Origin: Flectonema sp. DT1601
Taxonomy: Eukaryota; Euglenozoa; Diplonemea; Diplonemida; Diplonemidae
DNA length: 64,000 nucleotides
NCBI GenBank assembly: GCA_964019425.1
Contig: OZ025797.1
Span: forward strand, 1,085,777 to 1,149,776
Direction: 5' to 3'
The translations under genes and the position numbers were made by a program. Below the pieces are notes generated by a model. The model was not told the DNA's origin, searched no databases, and saw only the letters and a list, made by a program, of their open reading frames with translations. This document shows, piece by piece, positions 9,708 through 21,100 of this stretch. Positions within the stretch are counted from its first letter, which is position 1, and every line of letters starts with the position of its first letter.

Positions 9708-10884
9708 TATATTATTGCTTTGGTTTGGTGGTTTAAAAAAATATTTATATTCGATTATCATACAACAATAAATAATTTTTAAAAAAAAAAAAAAATTAAA
9801 AAAACGGAGTAGCAGCGACCATATTGTTGTTCTGTTAGAATGAAAGAAATCAACCAAATCGGAATCTTTTCACAAAAACAAAGCGTTGCTTCCAATTTTC
9901 AAAACCATAAGACCTTTTACTCTTTTGAGATGAGGGCGAGTGTCCAACACGTTGATTTTAATATTTTTTTTAAGATACCAAACTGCTCCATCAGACAGAA
10001 TCACAGCAGAGTGAAGATAGATATCAACGAGGACACATCAGACTCTTAAGTACAGATATTATTACAACACAACTACTTATTTAGACTCCGATAGTATAAT
10101 AGTATAATCAAATATTTGAGTAGCTGTCGTGAGGCTGAAATACCAATCTGTTTCCCTCACTGTCAAAGACACAAAACTGCACACCAACACTGTTTCTGAA
10201 TGCAGTCTTTTTACAATAGTTCGGTGGTGTGAGGAAAAGGAAGCACAAGAATGGAATATAAAAAACAGGGATGGTGAAAAAAGGAAGAAGAAGAAGAAGA
10301 AGAAGAAGAAGAGGGAAAGCAAAGGAAAAAAAAAAAGAAAAGGGGAAAAAAAAAAAAAAAAAAAACAATAAAATTATCAAATATTCGTTACAATCACCAA
10401 GATCAGTGAAGCATGTCCCAAATCTAAAAAAAAATTGAAAAGGAAGAAAAAAAAAAATAATTAAAAAAAAAAGGGGGATAAATTGATAGCCCTGTATTAT
10501 CAAAGGGGAAAAAAAGACGAATCGCTCCTTCAGTTTGCTACAGCATTCCATCTGAACGCATCATGATTTCAATCGAAATCAGATTATTACTTAATAAACG
10601 AGTCAGTAATGTGTTTATATCCAACACAGTATTCCTTCTCCCTTTGTACTGTCAATATGGTCGGACGGGAATTGTGTTCTGGAAAGACTATCACAAAGAA
10701 GATAAATCAAAGGATCATAATATCAACTTCAATAAAGCAGTAATACAGTAATGTGAATAGTGTGCTGTTGTAGCGACTCAAGGATAAGTCAACTCTTCTC
10801 AGTATTCGTAAAAGACTTATTAATATTTACGATCTCAACGTTGTGAACATGAACAAGAAGTCTCACGGAATTCCAGTTATATGA
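9708..10884. other. Intergenic, homopolymer- and GAA-rich
   Basis: It contains A runs, a GAA/AAG-rich tract at 10280-10320 and further A runs to 10470. Frames on either strand are Phe- or Lys-rich artefacts. A mixed-composition plus frame at 10563-10751 has no recognisable homology. No gene was called. Confidence 0.55.
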
Positions 10885-12555
10885 TTACCGACCGTTACTT
10901 TTTGTCTTAACCCAGACAGCACCATTTCCAATTTCCTTCATGTGGATCTTGACAGGCTGACCACTCCAACTTTCAAGTAAGGAAGTGACTTGACTGAGAT
11001 CTTTCTCAAGATTCTGAGACTGCAACCCATCGTCACGTTCCTTAGTACATAATAAACATAAAGGATGAGGACCTGCTTTACAATATGACACTGGGCTTAG
11101 TGGTGGTAGTGATTTGTCACATATTTTACACTTTGCGTCCTTAAACAACCCACCATGAGGAATCTGAATGTGGATAATCTGCCTGTATGTGTCCCTAAAC
11201 GCGACTAATAATTTTAATTTACTTATTTCGTTGACGTCTCTGCTTAAGACTTCCATTGTGAAAGGATCTTCGACATGGAGTCCCTTTGCTTTGGATGTGA
11301 CTTCTTGGTATGGTCGACTGATGCTAATTGTCCTGTTTAAGGCTTCTTCTGAAACAAAGAATTGAAAAAACGATGTTATGTAATTCCCTGCATCACTTAT
11401 AGTCTTCGAGTCAACAGTTTTTGATAACGACGGTGGTGGACTTTTTGGAAATTGCTTACAGCTATTCAAAGCTATCGAAGAAGGAGTAATAAATGTTATA
11501 TTTCCCTTTGCAAGTTGACAATGTATGTACATAATAATTAGTATTGAGGGAGTCAGGTTACATGACGTGAATAGCTTTGCTTTTATTGCCCAAGCAACGC
11601 TTGCTATTGCAGCAACCATGTGTCCAGGTTGCATCAAATACCTGCGTAAAAGTTCTGATAGAGTAACGTCAGAGGCGTTTATTGACAAACATGTCGCACC
11701 AACAAAAGCAGAAGGTGTTCCCGATGAGAAAACAGCACCAGGAATGTTAATAAAGCACTTTACTGCTGCTTGTTGACTAGGGAATACTGCTGTTATCGAT
11801 GTTACTGCTCTGCTGTTTGGCAATTCGAATTCACATTTGATGTTGTTTAGCTGTCTTCGGACTTCCTTTATTTTTGATGATGACCCTTCCCACGTGAGGG
11901 TAGTGCGATTTCCGGCTTTCTGCTCTCCCTTTTTTACCACCACACACGTATCACCACAAGCCAGAGATACATCTCCCGTAAACGGAAGGGACTTTACTGC
12001 TGTGTAGAGTTCAGAGATGCTGCAATTTCCAATGTGAGTAAAACTTATTTCACCCTGCTGCGTTGGAATTGATTGAAGACTTGTAATGTATGTATCACCT
12101 CCAAGTGTCTGACTAAGTCCATCTTGAATTTGAGCGTGATGCTCTTTGATGTGGTCATTACCACTTTGTGTTTCTATATAAGGAAAAGCAAACAGAGTTG
12201 TTGCAATGCCCCAGGATTCTGATGATATCAACTTACCAGAAGTTGGAACATACGCTGATACAGTTTTTTTCAAAGACACCAGCTGTGCCAACAGGTCGGA
12301 GTGAGACACCTTCATGTGATCTTCTAAACCTTCAACAAGAGTTTCAGTTTTGCAATATGGACAAAGTTTTTTAACAGATTTCTTATTACTGATTATTTTC
12401 ACGTTAGAATTGGTTCTCGCAACCAAATCTGCGACGAACATTCCTTGCGATCGACACATCGCATGTAATTCCGCTAATAGATCCCTCGCAGAGCCATCCT
12501 TACCGACAGCTCTCCTCACTTGTTCTTCATTCCAAAGATCAAGGCGAGTTGCCAT
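10885..12555 (-). CDS. Divergent protein with poly(A) polymerase/TUTase-like helical region and two zinc clusters
   Basis: 556 aa, uninterrupted. Residues about 64-85 form a C2H2-type finger (CPYCKTETLVEGLEDHMKVSH). The region around 320-430 resembles the central and PAP-associated part of non-canonical poly(A)/uridylyl transferases: a WAIKAKL helix, then LTPSILIIMYIHCQL, a FFQFF segment and LHVEDPFTMEV, where the family has an IEDPF-like motif. I could not find the catalytic GS and DxD residues of the nucleotidyltransferase domain, so the enzyme may be inactive or the similarity may be superficial. Near the C-terminus a CKIC ... C ... CLLC cluster suggests a second zinc site. A basic RNA-binding role is plausible. 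The family assignment is tentative; the coding status is secure. Confidence 0.6.
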   Translation of the reverse strand: MATRLDLWNEEQVRRAVGKDGSARDLLAELHAMCRSQGMFVADLVARTNSNVKIISNKKSVKKLCPYCKTETLVEGLEDHMKVSHSDLLAQLVSLKKTVSAYVPTSGKLISSESWGIATTLFAFPYIETQSGNDHIKEHHAQIQDGLSQTLGGDTYITSLQSIPTQQGEISFTHIGNCSISELYTAVKSLPFTGDVSLACGDTCVVVKKGEQKAGNRTTLTWEGSSSKIKEVRRQLNNIKCEFELPNSRAVTSITAVFPSQQAAVKCFINIPGAVFSSGTPSAFVGATCLSINASDVTLSELLRRYLMQPGHMVAAIASVAWAIKAKLFTSCNLTPSILIIMYIHCQLAKGNITFITPSSIALNSCKQFPKSPPPSLSKTVDSKTISDAGNYITSFFQFFVSEEALNRTISISRPYQEVTSKAKGLHVEDPFTMEVLSRDVNEISKLKLLVAFRDTYRQIIHIQIPHGGLFKDAKCKICDKSLPPLSPVSYCKAGPHPLCLLCTKERDDGLQSQNLEKDLSQVTSLLESWSGQPVKIHMKEIGNGAVWVKTKSNGR

Positions 12556-13547
12556 TAATTTTGTGTTCCGTTGCTAGATATCCTGAGTGATCAATTAGTG
12601 ATAGGGAATTAGGTTATAGTTATGTAAAAATAAAAACAAGAAAGGTTACTGCTGTGACTGCTCCATTTTGTAAAGTGCTCTGATGAGGTAATTGGGATTA
12701 GTTGACGCCGGGTATCTTTTTTTTTTTTTTTTTTTTTTTTTTCCATTTTGATCCCAATTGTAATCTCATCGGAATTTGTGGTTTTTTCTGGGAGGAGGGG
12801 AGGGGGTGGTGGTGAGTTTGGTTGTACTTTTCTTCTTTTCACTTGGGGAAAGTCGCTCACGGTTTTCCTTGATAGAGGTTCTCTTCTTCTTCTTCCCTCT
12901 GAAAGCATGCCTCAAGGACAACAAAAAGGAAGTGGGAAAAATTGAAGGGGAGGATGGAGAAGAGGTAACTACAGCTAGAAACAAAAAAAATCACATCCCC
13001 TTCACTCTCCTCCAGTTTATTTTATTTATTTTTTTTTTCAACTTCCTTGAATACGACTAAGACCAGACATAAATAATGTTATCCCTGACTATCCTTCACT
13101 GTTCCATGCCAGCTACTGCTGATCCGCACGGATGAAAAGGGGGGAAGAGAGCTGAAAGGAAACAGTTATTTCTTCAGGAAGGTTGTTGGAAAGAGGCATT
13201 TGACACTCTCCACAATTTCCTGGATTGCTTTTCTGTCTTTGGAGCGCAATCGCGGTTACAGAGCATAAAAGAGAAAAAAATGAAAAGAAGAAAAAAAAAA
13301 ATAAAGAATACAAAAAGAACCAGAAAAAAGAAGAAAAAAAAAAACCTAGGAAAAAAGGAGGAGGAAAAAAAAAACAAATCCCTCAGGATCCCGGATATAC
13401 GGAAATATATGATGAGATTTTCAACTATTTTTCCCCTTTTTCTTTTTTTTTTTTTTTTTTCTTTTTTCCCCTTCCATTTATATTCCTCACAGTGTATCTT
13501 GTCCAACTAAAATGATTAGCGGACTGCAGTTAAGTAATTCAAACTTT

Positions 13548-13587
<40 letters not shown>

Positions 13588-15020
13588 TAAGGGAGGAAGA
13601 GGACAGAGGGAAAGTTTCAGCAAGATCCTACCCACAAGATCAAAAGGCCGAATGCTGTGGTTAAAGTAGTCAACGGCATCATGCTGGTAGCAAAATCAAA
13701 GCGGGGTACAACCGTCTGGATACAAAGAAAACGATATATACCACCTCCCCTTACATCTAGTGGAATGCATGATGTGGCATATATGAGGGAGGAATTGAAC
13801 ACGATTAAAACAAATAAAAACTGCCGGCTTCCCCACATTTTTCCTCCCAATTCCATACAAAACAAAGAGAGGAAAAGAGGACTTTTCGGAGATTCTTCTG
13901 CTGAAGTTCCTAAAGGGTAACCCCTTGCAAAATGAACAAACATAATAAAAAAAAGGTCAGCAGTTTCTCCAGAATATTTTTTTTTTTTTTTTTTTCCTTT
14001 TCCCCCGCTACTTGTCACCATCACAAGAGAAAAAAAGAAAAAAACTTCGCAAAAAATTGCTGTTATCAGTGTTTTAAAAAAAAAAAATTCAAAAAAAAAA
14101 AAAAAAAAAATAAGGAAGGGGGAAAAAAAAAAAAATACCATCATATCGCGCGACAACCTGTCAGCCTGATAACAGTGAAAAGAAAAAGCTATTCGCATTG
14201 GGTCAGATCAAGGAAACTAAAATAAAAAAATAAAGAGAAAAAAAAAAGAAGAAAAAAAAAGGGGGTAATTTGAAAAACAGAAGCTTAATATGCATACTAT
14301 CGTCAGAAAAAGACTTGTTTGCTGTGAAAGTGATGCCGAAGCTACTGGTTAAGAATTGCAGCAAGTGGCACCAGATTTTCTCTGACTTGTTTTTTTTTTT
14401 CCCATTCCGATAACACCAACAGAAGCATCGGAGCGGGCCAACTTGATGAGGAGGGAAAAAAGTGAGACAAAAAAATGCACACAAAAAAAAAAAAAAAGAA
14501 AAAAAAATCTACTCGGGAATGTGTATCCTACCCAACGATTGGGTAAAAAAAATAAATAAATTACGAAGCTATCCTGCTGCAATCATTGACAGGCCTAGTA
14601 CTACAACGTAAGTCATCAGCTTGCAGGGTATGACACCTGCTGCTGTTGATTAGATTCGATGGGGAATTAACTATAAAAATAACACACAGGGAAACATAAA
14701 CCCACTGGTCTGCCATGCAGGGTTCCGACGAAACTAATGGGACACACTGGCGGAGGGAATGCACAATTGGGGAAAAACGACCCTTTTTCCGAAAATGCCA
14801 CCAGACACTAATAAGTATCTAGACTGTTTGCGGGACGTTAGATTCACTCATGTTAGTGGTAGTAAAAAATGGGAGTGCAAAACGTAAAACCTAAAGGATT
14901 AAAAAAAAGGTCGAAGTATTAGTTACACCTGTCTATTGACTTTCAAATTAAGGCAAACGCTACTTACCCGTTGCATGAATCTCCCTTCAACCACAATTAA
15001 TGTTTGCGTAAGTTTCTTAT

Positions 15021-15057
<37 letters not shown>

Positions 15058-15144
15058 GGAAAAAAAAAAAAAAAAAAAAAAAATTAAACCCACATTTTGC
15101 CTAAGCAGGTGGGTTGATTGTTTATATAAATATAAATATCATCG

Positions 15145-15184
15145 TGTATCAAAAAAGTAACTAACAATTAGTAATTTATGATAC
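15145..15184. repeat. Short repeat with TGTATCA/TGATACA inverted ends, copy 2
   Basis: It has the same inverted ends and an identical 22-bp right half as the copy at 3004-3049, 12 kb away, in the same orientation. Confidence 0.55.
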
Positions 15185-15213
15185 AATACTTATATATTTA
15201 TAGTGACTACGGT

Positions 15214-15230
15214 GGGGGGGGGGGGGGGGG
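15214..15230 (+). repeat. G17 homopolymer run
   Basis: Seventeen consecutive G, unusual in a region whose runs are otherwise A or T. It lies between the short repeat at 15145-15184 and an A run at 15241. It could form a G-quadruplex on the plus strand. Run length may be affected by sequencing error. Confidence 0.7.
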
Positions 15231-15996
15231 CTACCTACGAAAAAAAAAAAAAAAAAAAAGGAAACGCCACTTCTTGATCTCATCTACGTGTTTTTTTTTT
15301 TATAATGTAATGTGTTTAGAATAGAGAGGAAACTAAAAATAAAAAAATAAAATAAAAAATGACATCAAACGATGTCGTAATTTGGAAGGTAACTTGAAAT
15401 TTCTTTATTATCAGAGAAACAATAAAGGGGAAAAAAATGGAAGAGGGTGAGGGAGGAAAAAAGAAAACACGTTTGATGAGATCCGCAGGAGCTGAAAAAG
15501 AGTGGTTTTTTTTTTTTCTTTTTCTTTTTTTTAGAATATTTGTTGTTATGTGAGTTTTAAGGGTTAAGGAAGAAAACAAAGGATAAACAAAATGGGACAC
15601 TGAGCAAAGGCCGCGCCGAGCCCCCTATTCAGTGGGAAGTTAGATGAATTGATCTACACTAGCAACATAAGGATAGAGAGAACTGACTAGCACAAGGTGT
15701 GGGAAAGATAACGGCACTTTCAATTACCGCAAAAAAAAGACTTCCCACTTACCCGCCAAGCCAAAAAGAAAAAAACTTCCCCCTCACCCTAGGAACCCCA
15801 CACCTTTTTTTATAGCCCAGTTGTACTTTTTTATATTCTCTTTTTTCCTCTTTACTTTTTAATGTAGATCAGCGCAATAAGTTGCAAAGGATAAATACTG
15901 CAAACACAGAAATGCCTCGGGGGGAAAGCAAAAAAAGAACGGTGGACAGTAGTCCACTAAGGTGATGAATAATATGGACTATATACCTCACACAAC

Positions 15997-16028
<32 letters not shown>

Positions 16029-16709
16029 CTCCTTTTCTTCACCAGTCTACAAAATCAAAAAAGAATGAATGGGTAGAACTGCGTAAAATACCTACGTCCA
16101 CTGCAAACAACTACGGGCTGACAAAATATCGAGTACCCGTAATGTGGTAAGGGTTCTTCCCATTTCGTACTGAAAACTGAATACTGGATGTTTGTTTTGT
16201 TTTTTTTTCGTTCTTTTTTTATTTTTTTTTTTTTTTGAAAAAGATAAAAAAATGTGAGTTGGAGACCGACTCAAATCTGACTTCTTTTTTTTTTTTTTTT
16301 TTTCTTTCCTGTATTTGCTTTTTGCAAGTTCAGTTATATAAAGCCGACCTCCTCTTTTCTCATTTAAATAATTTAATAATTTAATTATTTTTACTTAAAT
16401 AAAACACTCTAGTAGTATGAAGAAGGAAAAAAAAAAAAAAAAAAAAAAAACGGGATCGAGAGTGTGTGATAAAGAAAACTGAGCATATAACGGGTTTAAA
16501 GATTCCAACCAAGAACCTTGCTGATGTTTTACAACAACCAACTATCGTAAATGGCACCTTTTCGAATATTGGTCACTGTGCTAGTTTAGCGTACGGTTAT
16601 TAACAGAAGGAATTCTAAACACCCAAAGTTGTGGTGGGTTTTTGAAAAAAACAAATGGAAAAAAGAAAATGCTTGCTATTGGAGAACTAATTTTTTCGTG
16701 TCCATTTTT

Positions 16710-16742
<33 letters not shown>

Positions 16743-17383
16743 TTTCTCTCCCGTTTGACTCTGTTTTTTTTTTTTTCTTCTTTCAGATTTACATTATGCT
16801 TGTCTTTTTGCACTCCTTGTCATTTTTTTTTTTTTTTGAAAAAAAAAAGTTCCTAGCAGCATCAACATTAGTAGAAGCGTACTGGCTCCATCCATCACCT
16901 TTTCAATAGAAAACAGCAAAGGAAGTAAATCTTAATTTAAAAAATCAGAACGGAGGGGAAACAGAAAAAAAAAAAAAAAAAAGAAGGGGAAAAAATGGGG
17001 AAAATAGTCAAAAGCATGCATTATGTATCGGGTAGTGCAATGCGACAGCTACCAAGTATTTTTAAGGAACAATTAAAAGGAAAAAAGAAAAGAGGGGAAA
17101 TAGTGGAAGGGAAAACAAGTTTGTTCTCTTCTGCTTTTTATTTTATTTTTTTTTTTTAACCCTGCCTTAGTCCCCAACATTGAGAAGGAAAAGGGGAAAA
17201 CAAAACAAAAAAAACCGAGGGGAAAAAAAAGAAATTCTTAATTTAATTCATAGTTTTTTTTTTTTTTTTTTTTTTTTTCCCTTCTATCTTCACATTCAAC
17301 AAAAGGGAGGGTAGACTAACTTTAAAATAAATAAAAAAAAAGAGAAAAGCTGGAAAAATGGTCCTAAAAACAGGGGAAAGAGG

Positions 17384-17416
<33 letters not shown>

Positions 17417-17889
17417 TGACTAATCAACTGACACAAAGAGAATTAATTCCCCAAGTCAGTTTCTGTACCGCGAGAAGCAAAGTAAGCAAATAACTCCGAA
17501 AATTGTTTGCAGAAAGCACTAAAGCGACGGTTTCTCAAACAACCTTCCCGTTGGGAAATAAGGAGTGTTGCTATAAGTATCATTTTGGTTGATAAAATAA
17601 AATAAAACGCAGAATAGATAACGGTGAGGGGAAAGGGATAAAAGAAATAACAAAATGAGTATTGCTGTATTGTACCGCGAAAACAAAAAAGACGGCAACT
17701 TTTTTTTTTTTTTTTTTTTAAAAATAAAATGAAATTAAAAATAAACGGTTACTACGTATTTCTTGTGATAAATTTTACCTTGGGAGGGGATTCAGAATAT
17801 GAGTAAGTAAAAAATTTAAAGAAAATTCTTTCCCTCCTTTTCTTATCATCCTACCCCGAAGGGGAAAAGGATGTAAAGAGCTAAGAAAA

Positions 17890-17922
<33 letters not shown>

Positions 17923-18125
17923 AACAGGGTCAAACCCAAACTATATAATCCGACAGTGAAAACTGTACGGGAAAAAAAAAAAAGAAGAAAAAATAAAAAT
18001 AAAATAGATATAACTATTTTTCTCACCAGCAGTTGTGTAAATACTGATGATGTAAGACGCTCTGTCAATGATATTGTATGTAAGGGAGGGAAGAAATCGC
18101 ATGAAATGGGATGTAAGTAATATTA

Positions 18126-21100
18126 TCACAGAAGAAATACTTCTTTGTGAAATGCGATTCTATTCCTGTGAGCGATTACTTCTACATCCTTGATCATTCC
18201 CCCCGGACCACAGGCAAAGATGGCTGACTTTCCGTGGGCTGCTCCTAGGACTTCACTCCAGTTTGGCCTTGCGTTAATGATTTTAAATGTCGTTGGACCC
18301 GATTCGAGATCACAAGTGAATGATGCCTCTGAAGAAGGGTTAGTTGACGTGTCGTAGAATCTCCATTCAATTTCAACAGCAGACTTGTCACTTGGATCGG
18401 TTGACATTATTGCTGAGAGATCCTTATAGAAAGCATTAAATACACTTGATCCTCTAGCAGTCCATACTAGTGTTACTTTCTGTAACTTTCCTAAGTTAGT
18501 CTTCTTACTGGAGCTTACAAAGTCAAGGAAGGACAACGCAGGGGTCACACCAACTCCTCCAGTACATAAGTAGATGTTCTCATAATTCTGCCAACTGAAT
18601 GATGGTCTTCCCCATGGTCCTTGAATCTGAATGCTGTTAGCAGTAGTTACACCATACATTCCTGACCATTGATTATGACCCATGTTCTTAACGTGTAGGT
18701 TAAACATCGTCTCTTTGTCAACAATGTCAGAAGGTCTGCTGCTAAGAGACAACGGATGCCATTCCTGCGCTGCTGCACCATGTCCACCAATCTTAACCAA
18801 TACCCACTGAAACGGTTCAAATCTAAATCCTGACTTTGCGATTCTCAATCTCGTGATACCTGCCTCTCCTGAGAATGTAACATCAACAAGCCTGGCTCCA
18901 GTAGAGAAGATGTTCCTTGCGTACAAGTCGATGACGTAAAGGATAAGTGGGATTCCAGAGTAGATCATTAATGATGGGTAATGAATCCAAGCCATTGGAT
19001 ACAATACAGCGTACAGACAGTGAATAGTTACGAATAGGTTCCACTGTTGTCTTCTCAAAAAGACAGCTGTTACTCCCATACAACACATACATAACCATGC
19101 GATAAAACCTGCTGCTGGTGGTCCGTGAGGGTATCCAATTTCCCATCTCAGAATGCGGTTGAGTCCCTGCTTAATTGCCTCACCTGATGATAATCCATTA
19201 AAGTACGATTGGGTTGAGTAGTTTGGAGTACCATTTGCGAAGTACTGAGCGTGGCTGATCCACATTCCAAGACCGTGAGCAGTCATAAATATCCAAATCC
19301 AAAGTCCTAACTTCTTGTGGAACTTTAACGCACGTTCGAAAGGAATTCCGAAAGACCAAAGTAATACGGAGTTTCTAGAAACTGGGAACAGTTGAAGTAC
19401 CAACATCCCTGCTACTGCTCCTCCGAATCCACGTGGAACCTTACCAACAAGGTTATTAATAAGTGCGTGGTTGTGAACATATGCGAAAGACAAAGCAATC
19501 CAACCTAATATCCACATTGAAACACAAAGTTCTGCCCAAGTTGTTCGTAGTGGAACTGGACTGTAGAAGTCGATGTAGTGAGCGGCAGATCCAGGAATTG
19601 GACACAAGTGTTTCTGATGGCTATTCTTCAAAACAAATCCTACTATAGCCATCACACAGAATATTCCTACCCAAGAAGCTAACAGGAAGGCGATAGTGTC
19701 ACCGTTCGATCCTCTCCATTCGAAGTAAATCATTCCACCTCTTTGGTGCGATTCAGTACCAATCATCTTAGACCAGACGTAGTACGGCTGAAGACCGTTA
19801 CATCCATCATGGGTTGCACAACCTTGGCCGTCAATGACTCCGTACTTTGGTTCCCATCTTGAGTTTGATCTCGGAGCTGGCGCACCGTCTCCGTTGGTAC
19901 CGTCACCCCCATCAGTGGTGCCATCAGCACCATCAGTGGTACCGTCAGCGCCATCGGTGGTGGCAGCACCGCCGTCAGCGGCACCATCGCCTCCAGTAGC
20001 GGCGTCTCCTGTGGTAGCATCTCCAGTGGCAGCATCGCCAGCGTTACCATCGGCACCATCCGCAAGTACGTGAGAGTAACGAGCGTCTGCATCTGCGTCT
20101 GCAGCTGCGTCTGCATCCGCATTCGTATTCGCATCAGCATCAGCGCCTTGGTTAGCTGTTTCAGTACCTTCTTTGATAACAACCAGCTTTGGGTTTACTA
20201 CCAAATTGTAACCAACTTGTTTTCCCTCATTAGTAATCGCACCCACAGCGTTGTCAAGGTTTAATTTTAAATTAACGGAATCTTTGATTGTCAACTCAAC
20301 GAGGATTGCTCCAGCTGGGAAACCCCCTGGCACAGTCGAGATTGGTGGTAAGGGGGAACCATAACGAGTGAGGGTTGTTACTTTGTCACATCCCAAGAGG
20401 TGAGTGTTGTCAATGATACAAAGTCTTGTTGTGTAAACATGTAAGCGGGACGTATGGGAAGGAAGTTTGGTTTTACCAGAACCACCAGTGCCATCAGTAC
20501 CGTCGGTGCCGTCGGTACCGTCAGCAGCGCCATCAGCACCGGCACCATCAGCTCCATTGGTGCCGTCAGTTCCGTCAGTTCCGTCAGTTCCAGCAGCGTC
20601 ATTGCCATAAGAATGTGCAACAGTCTTCGGAACCATAATGTGACTGTACAGAGAGTCCTCTGCAGACCTCAGGAACTTATCTAAATTGGCGTCGTTCGTA
20701 ATAAACCCAAAGTCACAAGTAATTCCATAATTCACAGAGTAGACGTACTCCATAAATGGACTCTCAAGTACGACGACATCTGAAGTTACAACAAAACCGT
20801 CCAGGGAGGTGCCGACAACAACCTTTGTAGTCGCATCTGTTGCTGCGGCTTCAGCTGTTTGAGAGTCTACCGAGCGAAGTGTGATTTCGATATACATCTC
20901 TGTGACGGAATCGGTATTGCCGCCGTCGCCTCCGTCATTTCCACCATCGTCACCAGCGGCGCCGTCGTTGCCTGCAGCACCATCGTCACCAGTGGCGCCG
21001 TCATTTCCAGTAGCTCCGTCAGCACCAGTAGCTCCGTCGGCACCGGCAGCTCCATCGGCACCGGCAGCTCCATCGGCACCGGTAGCTCCATCGGCACCGG

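Larger units (their letters stand above)
12556..18125. other. 5.6-kb gene-poor, homopolymer-dense stretch
   Basis: I see no convincing gene. The sequence is dominated by A and T runs, many 15-30 nt long (for example 13549-13584 A, 15023-15052 T, 17265-17278 T), with short mixed-sequence islands between them. The mixed islands at 13620-13920 and 14560-14770 give frames of 60-90 codons without recognisable motifs. No tRNA B-box or rRNA-like sequence was found. It includes the 3' flank of the first NOX-like gene and the 5' flank of the TUTase-like gene. Confidence 0.6.

Noticed and set aside
10108-10551. 147-codon minus-strand Phe-rich ORF suggesting a membrane protein
   Set aside because: It is made by T runs on the minus strand; there is no helix pattern, motif or conserved start.
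12556-18125. tRNA or small RNA genes in the gene-poor block
   Set aside because: No GGTTCRANNCC-type B box with matching A box and acceptor stem was found on either strand by eye.
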